Source of the DNA: an uncultured Rhodopila sp.
Lineage (GTDB): Bacteria; Pseudomonadota; Alphaproteobacteria; Acetobacterales; Acetobacteraceae
Length of the DNA stretch: 64,000 nucleotides
Direction: 5' to 3'
Assembly: GCF_903915725.1 (NCBI RefSeq)
Contig: NZ_CAIWTY010000095.1
Span: 48,182-112,181, forward strand
A model generated the notes under the pieces. The model did no database searches, had not been told where the DNA came from, and saw only the letters and a list, made by a program, of their open reading frames with translations. The position numbers and the translations under genes are program-made. Shown here piece after piece: positions 52,299-63,576 of the stretch (the stretch's first letter is position 1; each line of letters begins with the position of its first letter).

Positions 52299-53671
52299 TC
52301 GAACTCCTCCCGTTGTTCAAGACGTTCGCGAATGGCGGCCGCATGTTGCAAGGCCGGATCGACCCACCGTGCCGCGGCGGTGACGGCCGATGCGAGATCG
52401 AAAGCGCCTACGAGATCAACACCTGCGTCCTGCACAGCAGGATTCCGGGCAAGCACATCGGCCAGGGTTGCGCCGGTAAGGCGGACATCCTCAGCCGCTT
52501 GTTCGACAAGGCGGTGCGCGGCTTCCCGGCCGAGCTTCGCCCCGAGCCGCCCAGCTGCCGCGTCGGCGAAAAGCAGTCCGCGTGTCAGATCAATGTTCGC
52601 GCGCATCCGGTCCGGGTAAACAACGAGACCCTCGGCAATCAGTTTCGCCTCCCGCAACGCACCCGAAAGCAAGCCAAACAGCGATGGCAAAGCCGTCCAT
52701 TCCGCATGCCACAGCCCGGCCGGGCGTTCGTGAGCGGCGGCCATCGCATCGAATAACGTGCAGGCGTGCCCTTTTGCCGCCGCGTGCGCTGCCAGAATGA
52801 TCGTGGAGCCTACAGGGTTGCGTTTGTGCGGCATCGCCGATGAGCCGCCCCGGCCTGACATGTGCGGTTCCGCGACCTCGCCAACCTCCGTCGAAACGAG
52901 ATGCACGACATCCGTCGCCATCTTCGCCAACGCGCCGATCAGTTGCACCAGCCAAGAGCCGGTTTCGGCAATTCGGCCGCGATTGGTGTGCCAGCATAAA
53001 GGCGTGACGCCCAGCCCCAATTCCTGTGCCAGCCCTTCGAGCACCCGGGGACCATCCGCGCCCAGCGACGCCAACGTGCCAACCGGACCGCCAAGCGAGG
53101 CAACCAGCACGCGACGGCGCAAATCCGGCAAACGATCCGTTACATCGGCAATACCGGCCAACCACACCGCAACTTTGTATCCGAAGCTGATCGGAGCGGC
53201 GTGCTGACCGTAACTGCGTCCCACGCACGGAGTGGCGCGGTGGTTATCTGCCATCCGCGATAATCCCGCAATGATCGCACGGAGATCGTGGGCGATCGAG
53301 TCCAGCGCGTCGCGCACCCGCAGAATCAGCGCGGTGTCGATGATGTCCTGTGTTGTTGCGCCTTTGTGAAAGGATCGTTCCAGATCCGCGGGCAGCTGCT
53401 TCTGCACCGCCTGGACAAACGGGATCGTCGGCACTCCTGCGATGCCCGCCCGAACACCCAGCGCTACGATGTCGATATCCTCCGGCCGTATCGCCTCGAT
53501 CGCCGGCGCCAGCGCTTCCGGAACCACCCTGATCCAACTCTGGCTGCGCGCCAGAGCGGATTCGACCGCCAGCATGCTGGCGATCCAGGCCGTGTCGGAA
53601 AAGCAGGCTCGCATCGCGTCGGTGACGAACAACGGCCCGAACAGTTCCGAATCCAGCGGCGAAAATGTCAT
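52295..53671 (-). CDS. pcaB: 3-carboxy-cis,cis-muconate cycloisomerase
   Basis: 458 aa; the ATG at 53671 overlaps the pcaD stop. The fumarase-superfamily signature is GGSSAMPHKRNPVGS near 265-280, with HKGATTQDIIDTALILRVRD near 92 and RSYGQHAAPISFGYKVAVWL near 140. It closes beta-carboxymuconate, the product of protocatechuate ring cleavage, to gamma-carboxymuconolactone. The length fits PcaB (about 450) better than adenylosuccinate lyase, and the neighbours agree. Confidence 0.88.
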   Translation of the reverse strand: MTFSPLDSELFGPLFVTDAMRACFSDTAWIASMLAVESALARSQSWIRVVPEALAPAIEAIRPEDIDIVALGVRAGIAGVPTIPFVQAVQKQLPADLERSFHKGATTQDIIDTALILRVRDALDSIAHDLRAIIAGLSRMADNHRATPCVGRSYGQHAAPISFGYKVAVWLAGIADVTDRLPDLRRRVLVASLGGPVGTLASLGADGPRVLEGLAQELGLGVTPLCWHTNRGRIAETGSWLVQLIGALAKMATDVVHLVSTEVGEVAEPHMSGRGGSSAMPHKRNPVGSTIILAAHAAAKGHACTLFDAMAAAHERPAGLWHAEWTALPSLFGLLSGALREAKLIAEGLVVYPDRMRANIDLTRGLLFADAAAGRLGAKLGREAAHRLVEQAAEDVRLTGATLADVLARNPAVQDAGVDLVGAFDLASAVTAAARWVDPALQHAAAIRERLEQREEFE

Positions 53672-54483
53672 CGCGCCCCCCCGATTGGCCTGGTCAGAAA
53701 ATCCCCGACAAGATCTGCAATTTCTTCGGGCGCCTCCCAAATCGCGCGGTGGCCGAGATCGTGCAGCAATTCCAACCGCGCGTGCGGAATGCGCGAGGCC
53801 AGTATCTTCGAGTTCCGGGGTTTCACCAGAACGTCGTGATCTCCGGTTGCGACCAAGGTTGGCGCCTTGATCCGCGGCAGATCGCGGTAGCGATCGAATT
53901 TCCGCAAGGACTCCATCTGCCGCTGAGCCACGAAAATTGGCGTTGGATACCGCAATTCCCGCCGCATCTGCTGTTCCACCGTTTCGGCATGCGTCGCCAG
54001 ATACCCCGGAGAGTAAGTCACCGGCCATGCCAACCGTGCAGCCTCCTCCGGCGTTTGTTTCTCTGTCACCATCAGGCGGTTGAACACGGACAACGACGCA
54101 GGCTCAGCCCATATTCCGCCGCAAAAGGTCCCGAACAAAATCAGACGATCAAGCCGATCGGCGTGGCGGATGGCAACTTCCTGGGCGATGGCGCCACCCA
54201 TCGAAAAGCCGAACAGGTGAACGCGCGGAAGTTGCAGATGATCCAGCAAACCTGTCACATCGGCGGCCATGTCGGCAAATTCGTAGCCTGTGTCCGGCTT
54301 TTCGCTGCGGCCCGTACCGCGGTTATCGAACACGATAACGCTTAAACGTTCCGCCAAACGGTCAATGAATGCGACCGGCCAGGCGAAGCTGCTGAGTCGA
54401 TAGCCGTTGATAAGGCAGACGGCCGGCCCATCTCCGGCGACGTTGTAGTAAAGCGAGACCTTGCTGTTGGTCGTAAATGGCAT
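53668..54483 (-). CDS. pcaD: 3-oxoadipate enol-lactonase-like alpha/beta hydrolase
   Basis: 271 aa. Serine nucleophile Ser94 is in FGFSMGGAIAQEVAI; the oxyanion region is LINGYRLSSFAWP near 24; acid and His are near VATGDHDVLV (222) and HDLGHRAIW (near 249). It fits the PcaD/EstB type. Overlap with pcaB supports 3-oxoadipate enol-lactone hydrolysis. The opening NGYRLSSFAWP differs a little from usual PcaD (NSLGT), so the exact substrate is probable rather than certain. Confidence 0.78.
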   Translation of the reverse strand: MPFTTNSKVSLYYNVAGDGPAVCLINGYRLSSFAWPVAFIDRLAERLSVIVFDNRGTGRSEKPDTGYEFADMAADVTGLLDHLQLPRVHLFGFSMGGAIAQEVAIRHADRLDRLILFGTFCGGIWAEPASLSVFNRLMVTEKQTPEEAARLAWPVTYSPGYLATHAETVEQQMRRELRYPTPIFVAQRQMESLRKFDRYRDLPRIKAPTLVATGDHDVLVKPRNSKILASRIPHARLELLHDLGHRAIWEAPEEIADLVGDFLTRPIGGAR

Positions 54484-54494
54484 ATAGGTCGATC

Positions 54495-55610
54495 TTAACC
54501 TTCAGACTTGGCGGCGGCGACATCATGCTTTTCGACGAAAGACGCAACGGCGGGTGCGAACAGCGTCTGCGACCGGTTGCCAACGAAGACGCCAATGTGC
54601 CCACCCGCCAGCGCCAACTCCGTATAGTCGGAACTGCCGACCTTCGGCCCAAGCGCGCGCGACGTTGCCGGCGGAATGATGTGGTCGTCCTTGGCATAGA
54701 CGTTCAGCACCGGCATCTTGATATTGCCTAGGTCCACTCTTCGCCCGTCCAGTTCCCACTCGTTGCGAACTAATTTGTTCTGCTGATACAGATCCTTCAT
54801 CCATTGCTTCGCCGCCTCACCCGGATGATCCGGCCGATCGGCGATCCATTTTTCCATGCGGAGCCAGTTCATGAGGCGCTGCTCATCGTCCACGAACTCC
54901 AGCAGGTCGAGGTTGTATTTCAGCAGGCTGCGCATTGGGGACATCTGGTTGAATATCGCGGCCATGAATTCACCGGGCAGGTTGCCGTTGGCGTCGATCA
55001 AGCGATCGACGTCCTCGGGGGTAAGGCTGCGGGTCCAGATGTTGATAAACCCGTGGCCTAGGCGTTCCTCGACCGTGTCGGCATGGAAATCGATCGGTGT
55101 GATCGTCAGGCAAAGCGTGTTGACTCGGTCCGGCTCCAACGCAGCAAAGGCTGTTGTGAAAACGCCGCCTTCGCAGACGCCCATCAGGTTGACCTTGGGC
55201 ACGCCGGCCCGTTTCGCGATTTCGGTCACGCAGTCGGACAGATAGCCGAGGATATAATCATCCAGTGTCAGGTAGCGATCCGCCCGAGACGGATTTCCCC
55301 AGTCGACGACATAAAGATCCAGGCCGAGGTTCAACAGATTCCGAACGAGAGACCGATCTTCCTGCAGATCGGTCATCGTCCAGCGGCCAACCAGACCGTA
55401 ACAAATCAGCAGCGGCACGTGGACGCGTTGTGCGGCCAACGGGCGGTAGTGGAACAGGCTGACCTTATCCTGGCTCCAAACCAGGTCTTTCGGTGTGGTC
55501 GCGATCTGCACGTCGGAATCCCGCAGATCATGCAGAAGCTGCCCTCCGGTCAGCATCTTGGCGCCCATTTTGGCGGCATCGGATATGACGTTTGTTCCGG
55601 TCTGCGTCAT
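54495..55610 (-). CDS. phaC: class III poly(3-hydroxyalkanoate) synthase subunit PhaC
   Basis: 371 aa, the class III size. The nucleophile Cys146 is in LMGVCEGGVFTTAFA (the box is more often GVCQGG), with the catalytic Asp in YAKDDHIIPPATS near 305 and the His in AGGHIGVFVGNRS near 340. VPLLICYGLVGRWTMTDLQ and DLYVVDWGNPSRADRYLTL match PhaC. It polymerises hydroxyacyl-CoA into storage granules together with PhaE, whose stop overlaps its start. Its place inside a protocatechuate operon is unusual. Confidence 0.9.
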   Translation of the reverse strand: MTQTGTNVISDAAKMGAKMLTGGQLLHDLRDSDVQIATTPKDLVWSQDKVSLFHYRPLAAQRVHVPLLICYGLVGRWTMTDLQEDRSLVRNLLNLGLDLYVVDWGNPSRADRYLTLDDYILGYLSDCVTEIAKRAGVPKVNLMGVCEGGVFTTAFAALEPDRVNTLCLTITPIDFHADTVEERLGHGFINIWTRSLTPEDVDRLIDANGNLPGEFMAAIFNQMSPMRSLLKYNLDLLEFVDDEQRLMNWLRMEKWIADRPDHPGEAAKQWMKDLYQQNKLVRNEWELDGRRVDLGNIKMPVLNVYAKDDHIIPPATSRALGPKVGSSDYTELALAGGHIGVFVGNRSQTLFAPAVASFVEKHDVAAAKSEG

Positions 55611-56470
55611 GCGTTGGTTCCCCTCTGCCTGGCGGCGGCACGGCGCGGCGGCTGTTGCGCAACGGGCATTCGTTGCTCCCGCCGCATGGCCCGCAGTTCC
55701 CGCCGAAGCTCGGTGACGGTGCGGTGCACGTCATCCAGTTCGGTTCGCGTCGGAAAGCCGTATTGCTTGCCGATATGTTCGACCAGATCCTGTTGCGATA
55801 GCCGAAGTTCGGTGGTGGCGCGAATCATTGCGGCCTGGGTCAGCAGGTACCGTTCCGACCGCTGCGTTTCCAGCAATTCGCGATTGGCCGTTTCCACCCA
55901 AAGTGCCAGCGCAGCCTTAGCGTCCGCGGCTTTGGCGTCCGCGGCCAATTGCTCGGTGAAACGGCGTCCCGCCCGCAGCCACGCCTCCAGCGTGACAGCG
56001 TTATGTTCCAGGCTGCGCCGGCGCAGGTTCATCCATGCCTGCAGCACGCCCGCATAGCGCCGCTCGGCCTCCCACAAATCTGCGAAGCGCGGGCCTTCTG
56101 CCATCCGCCCCAGCACCTCATCCATTTCGCCCGTGGCGCCCATCCAAGTTCGTGGATCGGCCATTTTCCGGAATGTTGCCTCAACGACACCATCTCCGGC
56201 CGAGGGCGCAGGAAGGCTGGTGGCCAGTTTGGCGCAGACCGAGGTTGCTGCCGACCAGAGGTCCATGACGGACTTGCTGGCCTGCGCAAGCTCGGTGGCA
56301 CCGGCGGAAAGATCAGCAGGCATGGTGGGCATCAGCGGAATTTTGCCGGATGCGACGGCCTTCATGCCTTCCGCCAGCGCCTTGCCGGCCTGTTCCTGCG
56401 CTCGCATCAGGGCCTGGCCCTGAGCGGTCCAAAAGTCGGTCACTGCCTTCGAATAATCGAATGGGTTCAT
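55607..56470 (-). CDS. phaE: class III PHA synthase subunit PhaE
   Basis: 287 aa, mostly helical, with the PhaE pattern: an opening WTAQGQALMRAQEQAGKAL, a middle RFADLWEAERRYAGVLQAWM with SLEHNAVTLEAWLRAGRRFT, and a closing QYGFPTRTELDDVHRTVTEL with an Arg-rich tail. A tandem duplication ADAKA-ADAKA lies near residue 180. PhaE has no catalytic residues but is needed for PhaC activity. phaE overlaps phaC by four bases. Confidence 0.85.
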   Translation of the reverse strand: MNPFDYSKAVTDFWTAQGQALMRAQEQAGKALAEGMKAVASGKIPLMPTMPADLSAGATELAQASKSVMDLWSAATSVCAKLATSLPAPSAGDGVVEATFRKMADPRTWMGATGEMDEVLGRMAEGPRFADLWEAERRYAGVLQAWMNLRRRSLEHNAVTLEAWLRAGRRFTEQLAADAKAADAKAALALWVETANRELLETQRSERYLLTQAAMIRATTELRLSQQDLVEHIGKQYGFPTRTELDDVHRTVTELRRELRAMRREQRMPVAQQPPRRAAARQRGTNA

Positions 56471-56478
56471 GTGGCGGC

Positions 56479-57312
56479 TCAGTATTTCAATGTCGCAACG
56501 CTGCGCAATTCCTCCGGCGTGCTGGTGCCGAAGCCGAAGAACTCCAGGTAGGCGGGGATTTGTTCGAACAGCATGTCGGTGCCGACCTGGATGGTGCAGC
56601 CTTTTTCGCGGGCGGCGCGAAGGAAGGGGGTGTATTCCTCTTTCATGACGACCTCGCCGACGAAGGTGTCAGAGGTTATTCTGGAAACATCGATAGGCAA
56701 CGGATCGCCCGGCTTCATGCCGAGTGGTGTCGCGTTGACGACGATATCGTATCCGACCGGGTCTTTCGATCCGGTCTTCACCTCCAGTTCGTGGTAATGT
56801 TGCCGAAGCCGATCGCCCAACGCTTCCGCGGAAGCTGTTGCGGGATCAAACAGGCCGATTGCCGACGCACCGGCCGCGGCGAGCGACGCTGCGATAGCAG
56901 ATCCGACGCCGCCGCAGCCGACGACCAGTGCCCGCGCGCCCGCGATCCGCTTGCCTTTGCGTTCCACACCGCGGGTGAAACCGGCGCCGTCGAACATGTC
57001 CCCCAGCAGCGTGCCGTCGGGACGCCGCAAAACGGCATTGCAGGCTCCGGCGATCTTTGCCGTGGTGGTGATCTCGTCCACCAGTTTCGTTGTCATCACC
57101 TTGTGCGGCATGGTGACCAGCGCGCCATGCACGTTGGTCGTTCGGAATAGCGACTTCAGCAGGTCGGGATAGTTTGGTGGTTCCACGCCCACCGGCACGA
57201 CCACAACGTCGATCCCCTTCATCTCGAACCAGGGATTGTAGATCATCGGCGCCTTGAATGATTCAGTCGGAAAACCGAGATGCACGATCAGCTTGGTCCT
57301 GCCGGTAATCAT
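56479..57312 (-). CDS. shikimate/quinate dehydrogenase-like protein (divergent AroE)
   Basis: 277 aa; GGAGT precedes the ATG. The fold is AroE-like: catalytic Lys in ALVTMPHKVMTTKLVDE near 65, and cofactor loop ALVVGCGGVGSAIAASLAAA near 127. Two sites differ from biosynthetic AroE: the S-x-S shikimate clamp reads PTESFKAPMIYN, and the NTDG active-site motif reads MFDGAGF. This suggests a changed substrate, probably in quinate/shikimate degradation, where it would make 3-dehydroshikimate or dehydroquinate. Confidence 0.78.
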   Translation of the reverse strand: MITGRTKLIVHLGFPTESFKAPMIYNPWFEMKGIDVVVVPVGVEPPNYPDLLKSLFRTTNVHGALVTMPHKVMTTKLVDEITTTAKIAGACNAVLRRPDGTLLGDMFDGAGFTRGVERKGKRIAGARALVVGCGGVGSAIAASLAAAGASAIGLFDPATASAEALGDRLRQHYHELEVKTGSKDPVGYDIVVNATPLGMKPGDPLPIDVSRITSDTFVGEVVMKEEYTPFLRAAREKGCTIQVGTDMLFEQIPAYLEFFGFGTSTPEELRSVATLKY

Positions 57313-57324
57313 TGCTGTACTCCG

Positions 57325-57954
57325 TCAGACATCGAAGAACACTGTTTCATTTTCGCCCTGAAGGTGGATGTCGAAGACATAGACCACACCGCCGTCCCGG
57401 TTCTCCCGCCTCGCCAACAGCGTCTGCCGGCGAATCGCGGGTTCGATCATGCGCAGCACCGGGTCCTCCTCATTCAGTGCCGGTTCGTCATCGAAATAAA
57501 GCCGGGTCGCCAGGCCGATGTTGATGCCGCGTGCGGCCAGCCAGATGTTGACGTGCGGGGCCATCGGTTTGTGGCCGCGGCGGCCGATCACCGGGCCGGG
57601 CTTGATGGTGTCAAAACGATACAGACCCGTGTCGAATTCGGTGCCCGTGCGTCCCCATCCGCGGAAGCCGGGATCGAGCGGCTTGTCCGTCTGCCCGTCG
57701 GCCGGATGGTTATACCGGCCAGCGGCGTTGGCCTGCCAGATTTCCAGCAGGATGTCCCTGCACGGTGATCCCAACCCATCGAACACGCGGCCTTCGATAC
57801 GAATGCGCTCACCCTGCGTGTTTCGCCCGACCAGGATATTGCCAAACGGCTTCTCGAAGATATCGAACCCGGCCTGATGCGGGATGAGACCGATATGGAC
57901 ATAGGGGCCAGCCGTCTGTGATGGCGTCTCCGGCAAATATTCCAGCGTGGTCAT
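57325..57954 (-). CDS. pcaG: protocatechuate 3,4-dioxygenase alpha subunit
   Basis: 209 aa, normal for PcaG. It opens LPETPSQTAGPYVHIGLIPH, then IEGRVFDGLGSPCRDILLEI, WQANAAGRYNHPADGQTDKP and MAPHVNIWLAARGINIGLAT, the intradiol dioxygenase pattern. The alpha chain lacks the full iron ligand set and pairs with PcaH. Together they open protocatechuate between the two hydroxyl groups to beta-carboxymuconate. It starts four bases after the pcaH stop. Confidence 0.93.
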   Translation of the reverse strand: MTTLEYLPETPSQTAGPYVHIGLIPHQAGFDIFEKPFGNILVGRNTQGERIRIEGRVFDGLGSPCRDILLEIWQANAAGRYNHPADGQTDKPLDPGFRGWGRTGTEFDTGLYRFDTIKPGPVIGRRGHKPMAPHVNIWLAARGINIGLATRLYFDDEPALNEEDPVLRMIEPAIRRQTLLARRENRDGGVVYVFDIHLQGENETVFFDV

Positions 57955-57958
57955 GGCA

Positions 57959-60570
<2,612 letters not shown>

Positions 60571-60581
<11 letters not shown>

Positions 60582-61611
60582 CAACAGTCTCCCCTGTCGC
60601 AGCAGCCTGCTTGACCGCTGCAATCACCTTCAACGTCTCCAGACCTTCCCGTCCGGAAACAACCGGTTGCGCAACCCGGCGAATCACGTCGCACAGGTTC
60701 CGCACCTGTAGCGCAAGCGGATCATCCGCCTCAACCGCCAGACGCTCGCGCTCGATCGGCTCCATCCAGCCTGGCGCAGCCTTGTTGTGCCACCGGTCGA
60801 GGTAAGGAATAGTCAATGATCCCAGCGTGCCGCCGATTGAATAACAAGTCTCCGGCGTGTGCGGATAAGCCGGGTTTTCCCCCGTGGTCAGCTCCCAGCT
60901 CCAAGGGGCAACGATGGTGTCCGAAACCGTCACGCTGCCCAGGATGCCGTTGCGGAACCGCAGAAGGATCACGGCGGTATCTTCCACCTCATGGCCACGA
61001 ATCGCCCCGCTCTCCAGCGCCTGCACCGAGGCAACGTCGCCGCACAGGTAACGCAGCAGGTCCACATCGTGGATCAGGTTGAGGAAAACCGGACCGGCGC
61101 CCTTCTGCCGCCGCCATGGAATGTCAAAGTAATCATCCGGCTTATAGAACCAGCAGATCCCGTGCACCGCCACGACATGCCCAAGCCGCCCCGCGTCGAT
61201 CGCCTTTTTCGCTGCCTGGATCAAAGGATTATGGCGGCGATGGTGCCCAACCAGCAACGGGACCCCGGCCGCTTCCGCCGCCAGTACCAGCCTCGTGGCT
61301 TCTGCAACATCATCGGCGAGGGGCTTCTCAATCAGGCACGGCACACCCTCCGCCACGCTCTCCAGGCCATTCAAAACGTGCATCTGGTTGGGCGTAGCGA
61401 TGATGATGCCATCCGGCCGTTCGTGCCGCATCATCGTTGCCGTATCGGGGTACCATGCCGTTTGCTTCTGCGCGGCCAACATCTCGGCATCCGCCGAAGG
61501 ATCGACGATCGCCAGTAATTCGGAGCAAGGCTCGGCCAGCACGTGGCCGATATGGCGTCTGCCAATCGATCCCGCACCGACAACCGCCAGCCTGGCCGGC
61601 CCCGCCGCCAT
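60571..61611 (-). CDS. Gfo/Idh/MocA family oxidoreductase
   Basis: 346 aa. The N-terminal NAD(P) fold is LAVVGAGSIGRRHIGHVLAE, with GIIIATPNQMHVLNGLESVA and the family's CLIEKPLADDVAEATRLV near 94 (the Lys of EKP). HDVDLLRYLCGDVASVQAL near 180 contains the family's usual H-x-x-D. Members oxidise polyols and sugars. In this operon it probably oxidises quinate, shikimate or a relative at a ring hydroxyl. It lies between aroQ and quiC with almost no spacing. Confidence 0.85.
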
Positions 61612-61612
61612 G

Positions 61613-62062
61613 CTATTTCGCCTTTTCGTCGATCAACCGGGCGATCCGGCGCAAGGCAAGCAAGTAGCCCTGCGTGCCAAACCCGGCAATCACTCCGTCA
61701 GCCCGAGCTGAAACGAACGAATGGTGCCGGAACTCCTCACGCTTGTGTACCTGCGAAATATGGATTTCGATCACCGGCGAATCGAATGTGTTCAGCGCAT
61801 CCAGTATCGCCACCGAGTAGTGCGTGAACGCCGCCGGGTTGATCACGATCCCGCCCGCTGACTCTCGGGCTTCGTGAATCCAGTCGATGATCTCGTATTC
61901 CCGATTGCTTTGATGAAACCGCAGTTCCAGCCTCAGCTCAGCGGCAACCGCACGGCACTCGCGTTCCACGTCGTCCAGCGTTTCGTGCCCGTAGATATGC
62001 GGCTGCCGCTTGCCCAGAAGGTTCAGGTTCGGTCCGTTCAGGACATAAACCAGCCGGCTCAT
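61613..62062 (-). CDS. aroQ: type II 3-dehydroquinate dehydratase
   Basis: 149 aa, standard for AroQ/Qui[18 protein letters not shown] near 9-25 holds the catalytic Tyr and lid Arg (the usual REP is RQP), [16 protein letters not shown] near 50 is the trimer interface region, [17 protein letters not shown] near 73 the product site, and [18 protein letters not shown] near 98 the catalytic His. It removes water from 3-dehydroquinate to 3-dehydroshikimate. Its position next to quiC and the transporter supports a catabolic role. Confidence 0.93.
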   Translation of the reverse strand: MSRLVYVLNGPNLNLLGKRQPHIYGHETLDDVERECRAVAAELRLELRFHQSNREYEIIDWIHEARESAGGIVINPAAFTHYSVAILDALNTFDSPVIEIHISQVHKREEFRHHSFVSARADGVIAGFGTQGYLLALRRIARLIDEKAK

Positions 62063-63468
62063 GCGGATACTCCCGCCGATCGGGCATCGGCAAAGGAATC
62101 ACCGCGCATCCGGTCATATTCCAGCTTGTCGACAGGCATCGCGTTGATGTCCCCCAGGTCGTTCAGATGCGTCCTGTAAGTTTCCCGGGCACTCCAGGCT
62201 GCCACGGCGGAGATTGCGGTGACACCGAACGCTATCGCACCAACCGTCATCGGAATGTTGGCCGAGCCGGGTGGCGCGACCAAGGCGAACAGCGCCGGCA
62301 GCAGCGCGGTGATGGTCGTTCCCGTGTTCTGGGCGATCGCCATCGCCGTGACCCGCGTCCGAGTCGGAAACAGCTCCGGATAGTAGCTGGGGAAAACGGC
62401 GTTGTAGCCCTGGTAGACGACGCCCCACATCAGCAACGACATGATGATCGCCAGCGGCACATTCGCGATGCTGATGGCGTAAAGATACGCGAACGACAGC
62501 AGTCCCGACGCCAGCGCACCGACGATGATCGGCGGCCGGCGGCCGATCCTGTCGGACAGGTTGCCGACGTAGGGGATCACGAAGACCGCAACGATATTGC
62601 CGAGCACCGGAATCCACAGGTAAACGTCTTTGTGGAAGCCGATTCCATAAGCCGCCTGCACGGCGTAGGCGCCACCGAAGATCGTGGCCACCACCGGAAT
62701 GACATTCATCAGCGCCATGCAGACGACCCGCAGCATGTCCGGCCAGCTATACTTGAAGGCCTGGACGATCGGGGCGCGGGGAACCGCGTGGTGCTGTCCC
62801 TCTTCGGCGAAGGCAGGCGTTTCGTCTACCTCGCGGCGAATGATGTAGCCTGCGACGATAACGAAAAAGCTCAGCAGGAACGGTACGCGCCAACCCCAGG
62901 TATTGAACATCTCCGCCGGCATGAACCGCGCCAACGGCAGAAACACCGCCGCCGCCAGGATCTGCCCGGCTTGCACGCCCTGCAACGAAAAGCTGGCGTA
63001 ATAGCCGCGCCGGCCGAACGGGGCATGCTCCAGAATCATCGAGCTGGCGCCGGAAATTTCGCCGGCCACCGCGAACCCCTGGATCAGGCGCAGAACCACC
63101 AGCAATGTCGGGGCAAGCATCCCAACCTGCTGATATGTCGGCAGGAACGCGACAGCCATGGTCGAGAAACCCATCAGGAACATGCAGACCAGCAGCACGG
63201 TCTTACGGCCATGCGTATCGCCCCAGTGCCCGAGGAAGAACGCGCCGATGGGACGGGCCACGTAGCCGACGCCGTAAGTCGCGAGAGAGGCAACAATCGC
63301 AACGGTGGGGTTGCCCGACGGAAAGAATATCTGTGGGAAGACCAGCGCCGCCGCGGACGCATAGATAAAGAAGTCGTAGTATTCCAGCGCCGATCCGATC
63401 CAGCCGCTGGCAGCGGCTTTCTTTGATTGGTGCTTGCCGTGTGGTTCATGATCCGTCGGGCCTGCCAT
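62059..63468 (-). CDS. MHS-type MFS transporter (shikimate/quinate-like substrate)
   Basis: 469 aa with 12 predicted helices. Metabolite:H+ symporter marks are [20 protein letters not shown] near 24, the loop [19 protein letters not shown] near 80, and [20 protein letters not shown] near 127. GGAG precedes the ATG. ShiA, KgtP and PcaT belong to this group. As first gene of the run it most likely imports shikimate, quinate, dehydroshikimate or protocatechuate. The aroQ start overlaps its stop. Confidence 0.88.
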   Translation of the reverse strand: MAGPTDHEPHGKHQSKKAAASGWIGSALEYYDFFIYASAAALVFPQIFFPSGNPTVAIVASLATYGVGYVARPIGAFFLGHWGDTHGRKTVLLVCMFLMGFSTMAVAFLPTYQQVGMLAPTLLVVLRLIQGFAVAGEISGASSMILEHAPFGRRGYYASFSLQGVQAGQILAAAVFLPLARFMPAEMFNTWGWRVPFLLSFFVIVAGYIIRREVDETPAFAEEGQHHAVPRAPIVQAFKYSWPDMLRVVCMALMNVIPVVATIFGGAYAVQAAYGIGFHKDVYLWIPVLGNIVAVFVIPYVGNLSDRIGRRPPIIVGALASGLLSFAYLYAISIANVPLAIIMSLLMWGVVYQGYNAVFPSYYPELFPTRTRVTAMAIAQNTGTTITALLPALFALVAPPGSANIPMTVGAIAFGVTAISAVAAWSARETYRTHLNDLGDINAMPVDKLEYDRMRGDSFADARSAGVSA

Positions 63469-63503
63469 CTTGGTCTCCTGTATTATCGATAAACTGCCAC
63501 TTT

Positions 63504-63542
63504 TTAGATCCGACCAGACTTGCGGCGTGGAATCATATTCAT
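63504..63542 (-). CDS. 12-aa leader peptide upstream of the transporter gene
   Basis: ATG 63542 lies six bases after GAGGGGAG and encodes MNMIPRRKSGRI, ending 36 bases before the transporter start. The strong ribosome site argues it is translated. It may tune expression of the operon. No terminator-like hairpin was found beside it; only TTATCGATAA at 63483-63492 is palindromic. Confidence 0.35.
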   Translation of the reverse strand: MNMIPRRKSGRI

Positions 63543-63558
63543 GAAGTCTCCCCTCTTT

Positions 63559-63576
63559 TGATTTATGGTTGATTTA
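63559..63576. promoter_or_regulatory. 11-bp-period direct repeat in the operon promoter region
   Basis: TGATTTA occurs at 63559-63565 and again at 63570-63576, one helical turn apart, directly upstream of the leader's ribosome site. It could be a regulator site or part of the promoter. No pcaQ/pcaR/quiR-type gene lies in the window. Confidence 0.35.

Noticed and set aside
53672..54028. Extension of pcaB upstream to 54028
   Set aside because: The extra N-terminus lies antisense-like over pcaD in another frame and shows no family match; the ATGA overlap at 53671 fits better.
62167..63426. 419-codon plus-strand frame over the MHS transporter
   Set aside because: Charged, Arg/His-rich translation with no hydrophobic or family pattern; antisense shadow.
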